64,000 bases of DNA from Massiliimalia sp050943535 (GTDB lineage: Bacteria; Bacillota; Clostridia; Oscillospirales; Ruminococcaceae). The translations under genes were made by a program, and so were the position numbers. Of the stretch, positions 25,027-33,254 are shown one piece after another (positions within the stretch are counted from its first letter, which is position 1; each line of letters opens with the position of its first letter). The stretch is taken from contig JBMNPJ010000004.1 of the NCBI GenBank assembly GCA_050943535.1, positions 186,001 through 250,000 on the forward strand, written 5' to 3'. The notes beneath the pieces were generated by a model. It made no database searches, was not told where the DNA came from, and worked only from the letters and a program-made list of their open reading frames with translations.

Positions 25027-26496
25027 ATGTATGATGTAGTGATCATTGGCGCCGGCGTGTGCGGCGGGGCAGTGGCCAGAGAGCTGTCAAAATATCAGCT
25101 GAAGGTACTCTGTTTAGAGAAAGAAAATGATGTAGCCGACGGAACCAGCAAAGCCAACAGTGGAATTGTTCATGCAGGTTATGACCCGAAACCGGGAACG
25201 AAAATGGCAAAATACAATGTGCTGGGAAATCGTCTGATTGAGCAGCTTTCCAAAGACCTGGATATCCCTTATAAAAAGAATGGATCTTTGGTAGTGGCGT
25301 TCACCGACGAAGATATGAAAACAGTAGAAGAACTGTACCGCAGAGGGGTGGAAAACGGTGTACCGGATTTGTCCATTATTTCTGCTGAAAAAGTTCGTGA
25401 ACTGGAACCAAATCTGAATTCGGAAATCAAAGGGGCTCTTTGGGCACAGTCTGCCGGCGTTGTCAGCCCGTGGGAATTGGCAATTGCTCAGTTTGATAAT
25501 GCAGTAGAAAACGGTGTAGAACTGCGCCTGGAACGAAAAGTAACAGGGATTAAGCAGACAGAATCCGGTTTTGCAGTGACCGCAGATTTTAATGGGCAGG
25601 AAGAAGTTTATGAAGCTTTTTCTGTTGTCAATGCAGCAGGGGTTCATTCTGATGAAATCTGTGAAATGGTTTCCACTCCTACCTTCCATATTCAGCCGGA
25701 TAAGGGACAGTATTTCCTGTTGGATAAAAGCCAGGGCAGCTTAGTAGAACGGGTTATTTTCCAATGTCCTTCCAAAGTAGGGAAAGGGGTATTGGTTTCT
25801 CCTACTGTTCACGGCAACCTGATTGTAGGGCCAGATGCGGTAGAAATTCCGGAAAAAGAAGATGTTTCCACTACAGCAGAACAGCTGGCATTTGTAAAAC
25901 GGGTTGCAGCAAAAACCTGTGATAAAATCAACTATCGGGAATCTATCCGAAACTTTGCCGGCGTGCGTGCACAAAGTGAGCAGGAAGATTTTGTAGTAGG
26001 TCCAATTCCGGAATCTGATCGGTTTATTAATCTGGGCGGCATCAAATCTCCTGGATTGACCGCATCTCCTGCTATTGCTTTGGATGTGGTATCCATGCTG
26101 GAACATGCCGGACTGAAACTGGAAGCGAAAAAAGATTACAACCCTTATAGAAAAGTCATTCGGTTTAAAGAATTGTCCGACGAAGAAAAACAGGCTGTGA
26201 TTCAAAAAGACCCTCGCTATGGAAAGATTATCTGCCGGTGTGAAACCGTCACCGAAGGAGAAATTGTAGCAGCGATTCATGCACCAGTACCAGCTCGGAC
26301 GGTAGATGCAGTAAAACGGCGCTGTCAGGCAGGCATGGGTCGGTGCCAGGGTGGATTCTGTTCTCCGCGTGTGGTGGATATTCTGGCAAGAGAATGGAAG
26401 GTGCCTCATGAAAGCATCTGCAAGGATAAAGCAGGATCCTATATCCTGACAGAAAAAACCCATAAAGGTGATCCCATAAAAGGGAAGGAAGAATAA
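25027..26496 (+). CDS. FAD-dependent glycerol-3-phosphate dehydrogenase (GlpA/GlpO-like) with BFD-type [2Fe-2S] domain
   Basis: 489 residues. N-terminal FAD motif VVIIGAGVCGGAVARELS, DGTSKANSGIVHAGYD, a DAO-fold oxidase body, and a C-terminal BFD-like iron-sulfur domain (ICRCETVTEGEI...CQAGMGRCQGGFCSPRV) as in anaerobic GlpA. It should oxidise glycerol-3-phosphate to dihydroxyacetone phosphate. The next two genes probably supply its electron partners. AAGGAGAG precedes ATG. Confidence 0.9.
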   Translation: MYDVVIIGAGVCGGAVARELSKYQLKVLCLEKENDVADGTSKANSGIVHAGYDPKPGTKMAKYNVLGNRLIEQLSKDLDIPYKKNGSLVVAFTDEDMKTVEELYRRGVENGVPDLSIISAEKVRELEPNLNSEIKGALWAQSAGVVSPWELAIAQFDNAVENGVELRLERKVTGIKQTESGFAVTADFNGQEEVYEAFSVVNAAGVHSDEICEMVSTPTFHIQPDKGQYFLLDKSQGSLVERVIFQCPSKVGKGVLVSPTVHGNLIVGPDAVEIPEKEDVSTTAEQLAFVKRVAAKTCDKINYRESIRNFAGVRAQSEQEDFVVGPIPESDRFINLGGIKSPGLTASPAIALDVVSMLEHAGLKLEAKKDYNPYRKVIRFKELSDEEKQAVIQKDPRYGKIICRCETVTEGEIVAAIHAPVPARTVDAVKRRCQAGMGRCQGGFCSPRVVDILAREWKVPHESICKDKAGSYILTEKTHKGDPIKGKEE

Positions 26497-26511
26497 GGGA
26501 GGAAATAGATT

Positions 26512-27762
26512 ATGCTGCAATATGATTTAGCGGTGATTGGGGGAGGACCTGCTGGACTTGCCGCCGCATACAGTGCCTGGGAACAGGGAGTTCGCAACCT
26601 GGTTATTATCGAACGGGATGATGTTACTGGGGGAATCCTGAACCAGTGTATCCACAATGGATTTGGACTGCACTATTTTAAAGAGGAATTGACCGGTCCG
26701 GAATATGCTCAGCGGTTTGCGGATATGCTCAAAGAAACTTCTGTCACCATTATGACAGAAACGATGGTTTTGGGAATGACACCGGATAAACAGATTTATG
26801 CGGTGAATCAAAAACAGGGATATGTGACCATTCAGGCCAAAGCCATTGTGCTGGCTATGGGATGCCGGGAACGTACCCGGGGTGCCATTGCCATTCCAGG
26901 GGATCGTCCGGCAGGTGTGTTTACTGCAGGAACCGCTCAGCGGTATCTGAATATTGAAGGATATCTGGTAGGAAAGAAAATTGTAATTTTAGGTTCTGGA
27001 GATATTGGTCTCATTATGGCGCGGCGTATGACTTTGGAAGGCGCAAAAGTACAGGCAGTAGTAGAACTGATGCCTTATTCCAACGGTCTGAACCGGAATA
27101 TTGTGCAGTGTCTCAATGACTATGATATTCCTTTGTATCTTTCTCATACTGTTACCGATATTCGGGGTGACCGTCGGGTAGAGCAGGTTGTGGTCAGCCA
27201 GGTGGATGAAAACCGGGCACCGATTCCTGGAACAGAAATGGTATTTGACTGCGATACTTTGCTTTTGTCTGTTGGGTTAATTCCGGAAAACGAAGTGACC
27301 AAAACAGCGGGAATTACGATTGATCGGCGTACCAACGGCGCAGAAGTATACGATGACATGCAGACCAGTGTAGCTGGTGTATTTGCCTGCGGCAATGTGC
27401 TGCATGTACATGACTTGGTGGACTTTGTAACAGCAGAAAGTATGAAAGCAGGAAAATCCGCAGCACAGTATATTGCAAACCCATATGTGCATGCAGAGCA
27501 GTTTGTAACCATGACCAATGGAGACGGCGTAGGGTATACGGTTCCTCAGAAAATTGATCTGACTCAGGGAGAAGAACAGACCGATCTGTTTTTCCGTGTT
27601 AATCGGGTGATCCGTGGCGGCGTCATTACTGTAACAGGCAGAGATGGAACAGTGCTGTTCCAGAAAAAGAAAGCCCATCTGCTTCCTGCGGAAATGGAAA
27701 AAATTACACTGAAAAAAGAACTGCTCCAAGGTCAGGATCAGGTTCAGGTCAGCATTCAGTAA
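26512..27762 (+). CDS. FAD/NAD(P)-dependent oxidoreductase, partner of the GlpA-like enzyme
   Basis: 416 residues. Two dinucleotide folds: FAD motif LAVIGGGPAGLAAAYSAWEQG (2-22) and NAD motif KIVILGSGDIGLIMARRM (about 155), with TGGILNQCIHNGFG and a final FACGNVLHVHDLVD flavin-contact segment. No redox-active CxxC disulfide. It starts 15 bp after the dehydrogenase and precedes the DUF1667 gene, the standard three-gene set in Firmicutes. It probably passes electrons from the GlpA-like subunit to NAD(P) or another carrier. Confidence 0.88.
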   Translation: MLQYDLAVIGGGPAGLAAAYSAWEQGVRNLVIIERDDVTGGILNQCIHNGFGLHYFKEELTGPEYAQRFADMLKETSVTIMTETMVLGMTPDKQIYAVNQKQGYVTIQAKAIVLAMGCRERTRGAIAIPGDRPAGVFTAGTAQRYLNIEGYLVGKKIVILGSGDIGLIMARRMTLEGAKVQAVVELMPYSNGLNRNIVQCLNDYDIPLYLSHTVTDIRGDRRVEQVVVSQVDENRAPIPGTEMVFDCDTLLLSVGLIPENEVTKTAGITIDRRTNGAEVYDDMQTSVAGVFACGNVLHVHDLVDFVTAESMKAGKSAAQYIANPYVHAEQFVTMTNGDGVGYTVPQKIDLTQGEEQTDLFFRVNRVIRGGVITVTGRDGTVLFQKKKAHLLPAEMEKITLKKELLQGQDQVQVSIQ

Positions 27763-27775
27763 GGGGGAATCGGGA

Positions 27776-28126
27776 ATGAAACAGGAACTGATTTGTATTG
27801 TTTGTCCGCAGGGATGCCGGCTGACAGTAGAAGAAGTTAATGGAGAACTAAAGGTGTCTGGAAACACCTGTAAACGGGGTGAACAGTATGGAATTACTGA
27901 GGTAACCGCGCCGACTCGGGTGATTACCAGTACTGTAAAACTGGAAGGGGGACGTTATCCCAGACTTCCGGTAAAAACAGCAGGTGCTGTTCCCAAGGGA
28001 ATGATTTTTGACTGTATGAAAGAAATTGACAAAATTGTAGCAGTATCTCCGGTGGAAAAAGGAGAGGTGCTGCTTTCCAATATTCTGGGAACTGGTGTAG
28101 ACATTGTGGCGACCAGAAGTTTGTAA
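27776..28126 (+). CDS. DUF1667 protein
   Basis: 116 residues: N-terminal Cys motif ICIVCPQGCRL plus TCKRG, giving a likely metal or Fe-S site, then VTAPTRVITSTVKL and LPVKTAGAVPKG. The family accompanies GlpA-like/FAD oxidoreductase pairs and is thought to be an electron-transfer component, comparable in position to glpC. Last gene of the glycerol operon. Confidence 0.9.
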   Translation: MKQELICIVCPQGCRLTVEEVNGELKVSGNTCKRGEQYGITEVTAPTRVITSTVKLEGGRYPRLPVKTAGAVPKGMIFDCMKEIDKIVAVSPVEKGEVLLSNILGTGVDIVATRSL

Positions 28127-28145
28127 ACAAACTGAAATAAACATT

Positions 28146-28180
28146 AAAAAGGGAGTGCCGAAAAACGGCACTCCCTTTTT
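28146..28180. terminator. Bidirectional terminator closing the glp operon
   Basis: AAAAAGGGAGTGCCG (28146-28160), loop AAAAA, complement with T-tract (28166-28180). Symmetric A/T runs allow use from both strands. Confidence 0.9.
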
Positions 28181-28232
28181 CCAAGGAGGATAAAAGTTAT
28201 TCAGACAACGTCCGTATGAAAAGACACTGTCT

Positions 28233-28637
28233 TTACGTAGTTTTCTCAAATACAAACCCGCATTTTGGGCAGGTGATTCGAATTTTTCCCCGTCCTTTGG
28301 GAAGACGAAGTTTTTGTTTGCATTGAGGACAGCGGAAAAATCGATGGGTTTTTCGTGCCTGCCAAAGCTGTTGTTTTCTTGTTCCCCATAAAAGGGCTTT
28401 TCTCCACCACACCAGAAAGCGCTCATTCTCCTGTCGGCGTTTTACCAAATTGCGGGAGAAAAAACGAAATAGATATGCCCCAAATGGGATATAACAAAGC
28501 AAATGGAGAAAATATAATTCATTGGGAACAAAGGCAAATAGCAAAGCCAATAAAACTCCCAATGCAGCCAAAGCCATATTCAATGGGTCGTTTCCATTCC
28601 GTCCCATCATAAATTGCCGAAGACGCTCGAACAGCAC
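28233..28637 (-). CDS. Small membrane protein with C-terminal zinc ribbon
   Basis: 134 residues. Two hydrophobic helices (about 20-37 and 42-58), a basic linker rich in Arg/Trp, and a C-terminal zinc ribbon CPQC...CPKC (about 102-126). Topology should place the ribbon and the basic stretch inside. No family name recognised. Isolated on the minus strand between two plus-strand units. Confidence 0.7.
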   Translation of the reverse strand: MLFERLRQFMMGRNGNDPLNMALAALGVLLALLFAFVPNELYFLHLLCYIPFGAYLFRFFSRNLVKRRQENERFLVWWRKALLWGTRKQQLWQARKTHRFFRCPQCKQKLRLPKGRGKIRITCPKCGFVFEKTT

Positions 28638-28775
28638 AAAATTCCCTTCTTTAATCCTTAAATTTCAGAACAACTTTATCATAAAAGATATTTTTAACTC
28701 ACCCATGACAAAAAAGGAAAAAAATTATGAAGGAACTTGTAATTTTTTGTATCACTGCAGAATGGAGGGTTTGCA

Positions 28776-28804
28776 TTGGAATTTATGAAAACTTGTGGTA
28801 TAAT
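28776..28804 (+). promoter_or_regulatory. Promoter of the ThyX-like gene
   Basis: TTGGAA (28776-28781), 17 nt, TATAAT (28799-28804). Confidence 0.65.
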
Positions 28805-28869
28805 AGCAGAAACAATCTGTCAATATCCATTTATGAAAACCGACATTGCTCAAAAAGGAGGAACCATAG

Positions 28870-29493
28870 ATGATTGAATTAGAACGCACTTCTGTTATGA
28901 ACCTGGAAAACGCCATTCGCGGTGCCAGAAATCCCATGAACAGCTGGGACAGAATGGACAGTTTTTGGGATGAACAGGGGAATTTTGTTTTGGGAGAAAA
29001 CGATCTGAATCTGGCTTGCAGGCTGGTCCGCTCCGGCAGTGACCACCGAAAATTTATTCGCCAGATTTTTGTATCTGTAGATATTACTGCTCCTCTGTAT
29101 TGGTGGAAAGAATATGACACTTATAAAGTGAGTACAGTTGCAAACTCTACCAGTACCATGCACAAGATTGCCAGCAAACCATTTTCTCTTTCTGACTTCA
29201 GCTGCGATCATATGAATGAAGAAACCCTTCGGCAGATGGAAGGGGTGGTAGCATATCTGGAAACCCTTCGGCTTCAGTATTTGGAAACCAAGGATAAGCA
29301 GATTTGGTACAGCATGATTCAGTTTTTGCCATCCAGCTACCAGCAGATGAGAACTTGTACTTTTAATTATGAAAACTTAATCAATATGTACCATGCCCGT
29401 AAAAATCATAAATTGGAAGAATGGCATGTCTTCTGTGATTGGGTGCGCAAACTTCCTTATGCCAAAGAACTGATTATCGGCGACGAAAATTAA
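28870..29493 (+). CDS. Conserved hypothetical protein, distantly ThyX-like
   Basis: 207 residues, probably cytoplasmic, with AAAAAGGAGG before ATG. The strongest motif is VDITAPLYWWKEYDTYKV then NSTSTMHKI (about 70-100). The order resembles the ThyX flavin-dependent thymidylate synthase segment (I-x-x-P...R-H-R...S-x-x-S-x-R), but the RHR signature is absent, so thymidylate synthase activity is not supported. I recall near-identical motifs in unnamed proteins of gut Firmicutes and phages. It has its own promoter and terminator. Function unknown. Confidence 0.7.
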   Translation: MIELERTSVMNLENAIRGARNPMNSWDRMDSFWDEQGNFVLGENDLNLACRLVRSGSDHRKFIRQIFVSVDITAPLYWWKEYDTYKVSTVANSTSTMHKIASKPFSLSDFSCDHMNEETLRQMEGVVAYLETLRLQYLETKDKQIWYSMIQFLPSSYQQMRTCTFNYENLINMYHARKNHKLEEWHVFCDWVRKLPYAKELIIGDEN

Positions 29494-29504
29494 GCAGCAA
29501 AATA

Positions 29505-29546
29505 AAAAACCACTTGAAGGTCTTGTTAAGATCTCAAGTGGTTTTT
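29505..29546. terminator. Bidirectional terminator between convergent genes
   Basis: AAAAACCACTTGA (29505-29517) pairs with TCAAGTGGTTTTT (29534-29546), with an inner AGGTCT/AGATCT stem. It serves the gene to its left and glyA. Confidence 0.9.
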
Positions 29547-29566
29547 GTCATATCACAGGAATTTGA

Positions 29567-30820
29567 TTATTCATATAAAGGATAGCGTCCGCAGAGTGCT
29601 TCTACTTTGCCGCGGATTTCATCCGCTTTTTCCTCAAAAGCAGTTGCAGTTAAATAAATGCATTCTGCAATCACTTTCATATCTTCCTGGTTCATGCCGC
29701 GGCTGGTGACAGCAGGAGTTCCTACACGGATACCGCTGGTTACAAATGGGCTTTCCGGGTCATTTGGAATAGCGTTTTTATTGACGGTGATATATACTTC
29801 GTCCAGACGGCGTTCCAATTCTTTTCCGGTAATGTGGAAATTACGGGTATCTACCAGCATTAGGTGATTATCTGTACCGCCGGTTACCAGGTTAAAACCA
29901 TAATTTTTTAAAGATTCTGCCAATACGGCTGCATTATCTACAATATTCTGGGCATATTCTTTGAAAGAAGGCTGCAAAGCTTCACCGAAGCATACGGCTT
30001 TCGCGGCAATAATATGCATCAAAGGACCGCCCTGTGTGCCTGGGAAAATGGCTTTGTCAATTGCTTTGGCATACTGTTCTTTGCAGAGGATCATACCGCC
30101 TCGAGGACCACGGAGTGTTTTATGGGTGGTGGTAGTTACTACATCGGCATATGGTACTGGATTAGGATGCAGACCAGCTGCTACCAGACCGGCGATGTGA
30201 GCCATATCTACCATGAGATAAGCGCCTACTTCTTTGGCGATTGCGCTCAGCTTTTCAAAATCAATGATCCGGGGATAAGCGGATGCTCCCGCAACAATCA
30301 TTTTTGGTTTTACCTGTTTTGCTTGTTCCAGAATAGCGTCATAATCCAGTACTTCTGTTTCTTCAGACAGACCATAAGGAACAAAATTAAAGTATTTTCC
30401 GGACATGTTTACTGGAGAGCCGTGGGTCAAATGTCCCCCATGTGCCAGGCTCATTCCCATAACAGTATCGCCGGGCTGAAGCAAAGCAAAGTAAACTGCC
30501 AGGTTTGCCTGAGCGCCGGAATGAGGCTGTACATTGGCATGTTCTGCGCCAAACAGTTTTTTCGCACGTTCAATTGCCAGACGTTCTACAATATCTACAT
30601 CCTGGCATCCGCCGTAATACCGTTTTCCAGGATATCCTTCTGCATATTTATTGGTCAGGACAGATCCCATAGCTGCCATAACTGCCGGAGAAACAATATT
30701 TTCGCTGGCAATCAGTTCAATATTTCTTCTCTGACGCTGCAGTTCCAGTTCCATAGCATTTCCTACTTCTGGATCGCAGTCGGTGACATAACCAATGGTA
30801 TCCATTAATTCTCGATACAT
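29567..30820 (-). CDS. glyA: Serine hydroxymethyltransferase
   Basis: 417 residues from ATG at 30820, preceded by GGAGGG; the frame extends to 30907 but that part is unlike the family. Key segments: ELIASENIVSPAVM, NKYAEGYPGKRYYGG, and the PLP lysine Lys234 in TTTTHKTLRGPRGG. It converts serine and tetrahydrofolate to glycine and methylene-THF, the substrate of MetF encoded at 50.2-51.1 kb. Confidence 0.97.
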   Translation of the reverse strand: MYRELMDTIGYVTDCDPEVGNAMELELQRQRRNIELIASENIVSPAVMAAMGSVLTNKYAEGYPGKRYYGGCQDVDIVERLAIERAKKLFGAEHANVQPHSGAQANLAVYFALLQPGDTVMGMSLAHGGHLTHGSPVNMSGKYFNFVPYGLSEETEVLDYDAILEQAKQVKPKMIVAGASAYPRIIDFEKLSAIAKEVGAYLMVDMAHIAGLVAAGLHPNPVPYADVVTTTTHKTLRGPRGGMILCKEQYAKAIDKAIFPGTQGGPLMHIIAAKAVCFGEALQPSFKEYAQNIVDNAAVLAESLKNYGFNLVTGGTDNHLMLVDTRNFHITGKELERRLDEVYITVNKNAIPNDPESPFVTSGIRVGTPAVTSRGMNQEDMKVIAECIYLTATAFEEKADEIRGKVEALCGRYPLYE

Positions 30821-30898
30821 ACAAATCCCTCCATTTGATTGTTTCTTCTGTAACATGAATAACCCCTGTGAAAAATCAGCATATGCTCTATGGTGTTT

Positions 30899-30927
30899 AT
30901 TATACACATTACAGTGGAAAAGTTCAA
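30899..30927 (-). promoter_or_regulatory. glyA promoter
   Basis: Minus strand: TTGAAC (30922-30927), 17 nt, TATAAT (30899-30904). Confidence 0.75.
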
Positions 30928-30974
30928 TGAAAATTTGATTTGGTATTCATTTTCTTAGGGTGAGTGCCATTCAA

Positions 30975-31003
30975 TTGATTTTCAAGGGGAAACATGGTAC
31001 ACT
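30975..31003 (+). promoter_or_regulatory. Promoter of the gtrA-like operon
   Basis: TTGATT (30975-30980), 17 nt, TACACT (30998-31003). Confidence 0.65.
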
Positions 31004-31044
31004 GAAAGAAAAAGCCCAGACAGGAGAAAAGAGGAATAATTAGG

Positions 31045-31464
31045 ATGTGGACAACATTAAAGTCATGGTTTAACCGCTATCGGGAAGCCATCCTTTATTT
31101 GGTATTTGGCGGATTAACTACCGCTGTCAATTTTATCTCTTACCTGTGCCTGACCCGCCTGTTTTGGATGACTGAAATTCCGGCGACAGCTTTGGCGTGG
31201 TTTTTATCTGTGATATTTGCCTATTTTACCAATAAAATTTGGGTGTTTCAAAGCCGGGATTGGGGCTGGAGCGTTGTTGTCCGGGAAGGAATCTCTTTTT
31301 TAGGATGCCGGTTATTTTCCGGTATATTGGATATTGGGATTATGTATGTGTTTGTCACATTGCTTCATGGAAACGATATTTTTGTAAAACTGGTTTCTAA
31401 TGTGATTGTAATTATTCTGAATTATCTGTTCAGCAAATTGTGGATTTTCAAAAAAGCAAAGTAG
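31045..31464 (+). CDS. GtrA-family membrane protein
   Basis: 139 residues, four hydrophobic helices. GtrA signatures: LVFGGLTTAVNFISYL near the start, FAYFTNKIWVF in the middle, and NYLFSKLWIFKK at the end. The family works with a GtrB-like glycosyltransferase, encoded next, probably flipping a polyprenyl-phosphate sugar across the membrane for cell-surface glycosylation. Confidence 0.9.
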   Translation: MWTTLKSWFNRYREAILYLVFGGLTTAVNFISYLCLTRLFWMTEIPATALAWFLSVIFAYFTNKIWVFQSRDWGWSVVVREGISFLGCRLFSGILDIGIMYVFVTLLHGNDIFVKLVSNVIVIILNYLFSKLWIFKKAK

Positions 31465-31494
31465 TTTCACCAATGTATTAAGGAGGAATCAGAG

Positions 31495-32460
31495 TTGCAG
31501 GATAGAGAAAAGCGGGGAAATACCCTGTATTTGGTGATTCCCTGTTACAATGAACAGGAAGTACTTCCAGAAACAGCAAAACGTCTTACTGATAAAATGA
31601 ATCGAATGATTGCAGGCGGCTTGATTTCTTCTGACAGCCGGATTGTTTTTGTCAATGATGGTTCAAAAGATAAAACCTGGTCTATGATAGAGAAATTGTA
31701 TCAGGAAAATCCTTTGGTGGACGGAATCTGCCTTTCCCGAAATAAAGGGCACCAAAATGCATTGCTGGCAGGACTAATGACTGTAAAAGATCAATGTGAT
31801 ATGACCATTTCACTGGATGCAGATTTGCAGGATGATATCGAGGTGCTGGATGAATTTGTCAAGCAGTACCAAAATGGCTGTGAAATTGTATATGGGGTGA
31901 GAAGTTCCCGTCAAACAGATACTGCATTTAAACGGATGACTGCTCAGGGTTTTTACAAGATGATGCGGGCCATGGGGGTAGAACTGGTGTATAATCACGC
32001 AGACTACCGGCTGATGAGCCGCAGAGCTTTGGATGAGTTGGAAAAATTTCAGGAAGTAAACCTCTTTTTGCGGGGAATTGTTCCGCTGATTGGCTTTCAG
32101 AGCGGGACGGTAGAATATGAGCGCAAAGAACGGTTTGCGGGAGAGAGCAAATATCCTTTGGGAAAAATGCTTTCTTTTGCTTTTGACGGTATTACTTCTT
32201 TTAGTATTAAGCCGATCCGCATGATTACTGCTTTGGGAATTTTGATTTTTACAATCAGTATTGTGATGCTCCTCTATTTTCTGATTATTTATTTTATTGG
32301 AAAAACCGTAGCAGGATGGGCAACCATTGTCATTTCAATTTGGGGGATCGGCGGACTGCAGCTTTTGGCAATTGGCGTTATTGGAGAATATATCGGCAAG
32401 ATTTACTTGGAATCCAAGTCCAGGCCCAAATACATTGTGGAAAAGTTTTTAAATCAATAA
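31495..32460 (+). CDS. Glycosyltransferase family 2, GtrB/DPM1-like
   Basis: 321 residues starting at TTG 31495, chosen because AGGAGG lies 8 nt upstream and the domain begins at once (LYLVIPCYNEQEVLPETAKRL). FVNDGSKDKTW and the DxD motif SLDADLQDD define the GT-A fold. Two membrane helices near the C-terminus match polyprenyl-phosphate sugar synthases. With the GtrA protein it probably makes and exports a lipid-linked sugar. Confidence 0.92.
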   Translation: MQDREKRGNTLYLVIPCYNEQEVLPETAKRLTDKMNRMIAGGLISSDSRIVFVNDGSKDKTWSMIEKLYQENPLVDGICLSRNKGHQNALLAGLMTVKDQCDMTISLDADLQDDIEVLDEFVKQYQNGCEIVYGVRSSRQTDTAFKRMTAQGFYKMMRAMGVELVYNHADYRLMSRRALDELEKFQEVNLFLRGIVPLIGFQSGTVEYERKERFAGESKYPLGKMLSFAFDGITSFSIKPIRMITALGILIFTISIVMLLYFLIIYFIGKTVAGWATIVISIWGIGGLQLLAIGVIGEYIGKIYLESKSRPKYIVEKFLNQ

Positions 32461-32465
32461 AAATG

Positions 32466-32540
32466 AAAGGCGCACGGGAAATGGAACAGGTTCATTTTTA
32501 CCGAATCTGTTCATACATAATCCGATGCGCCTTTTTTATA
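32466..32540. terminator. Terminator between convergent genes
   Basis: AAAGGCGCA (32466-32474) pairs with TGCGCCTTT (32526-32534), with an inner GAACAG/CTGTTC stem; TTTTTTATATA follows on the plus strand and T-rich DNA on the minus strand. Confidence 0.85.
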
Positions 32541-32543
32541 TAA

Positions 32544-32981
32544 TTACAGCTTTTGCATCTGAGAAATTTTCATAGGAGCCAAAGGCTTTTTAGGATGTAC
32601 AAGCAGCTGGTTGATTTTACCGCTGACCCACACAATGGGAAGAGACAACAAAAACCACAGGAAAGAATAGGGAAGACAGATTTGTCCCATGAGATTAAAC
32701 GGTACCTGAGAATAATCCCAAACATCCCATTTTTGCCATACGTTTACAACCAATCCCACCAAAAATTCCATACTGGTGATTACAGCGGAACCTGCGGCGC
32801 ATTTTTTCCATAGGCTCCAACCGGAAAAATGGCGGTATAGGTCATATAAAATCAAAAAACAGGCGCCCCCGGTCAACCCCATAGACCAATGGGTATAATG
32901 GCGCCAGATTAATTCAATCAGCGAATAGGAAATTGCTCCGATAGAAAAAATTGTCAGCTGTTCTTTCGGCTTTGTCATCAT
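32544..32981 (-). CDS. CmpB-type putative ABC-transporter permease-like membrane protein (PF06541-like)
   Basis: About 145 residues from tandem ATGs at 32981/32978, preceded by AAGGAGA; the reading frame reaches 33170 but that part is non-membrane, AT-rich and unsupported. Four hydrophobic segments, with the family segment SMEFLVGLVVNVWQKWDVWDYSQ and PFNLMGQICLPYSFLW. Despite the name, no ATPase partner is present and transport is unproven. Confidence 0.8.
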   Translation of the reverse strand: MMTKPKEQLTIFSIGAISYSLIELIWRHYTHWSMGLTGGACFLILYDLYRHFSGWSLWKKCAAGSAVITSMEFLVGLVVNVWQKWDVWDYSQVPFNLMGQICLPYSFLWFLLSLPIVWVSGKINQLLVHPKKPLAPMKISQMQKL

Positions 32982-33180
32982 GCTTCTCCTTGCTTTAAAC
33001 CGTAAATGTTGTGCGAAACTATGGTTATTTTTGCCGAAAAAACAAAGGTTATTCGGAACCTTTCCAGGAAATCTATGGGTATAGAAAAAAGATCCCCAAA
33101 AATAATTATAAATTTTATACAAAATATTTTTAAATAATATTGCTAATTTGACGTTTTTTAGCATTGTCATAGAGTGTAGT

Positions 33181-33224
33181 TTGAAAAGAAGGCAAAATTA
33201 TGGTATGGTAATAATAGGTATTAT
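33181..33224 (+). promoter_or_regulatory. malQ promoter with palindrome at the start site
   Basis: TTGAAA (33181-33186), 17 nt, TATGGT (33204-33209). ATAATA-GG-TATTAT (33211-33224) spans the expected transcription start and may be an operator. Confidence 0.6.
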
Positions 33225-33254
33225 CACTAGGTTTCAGTAAAGGAGTCATAAAAT

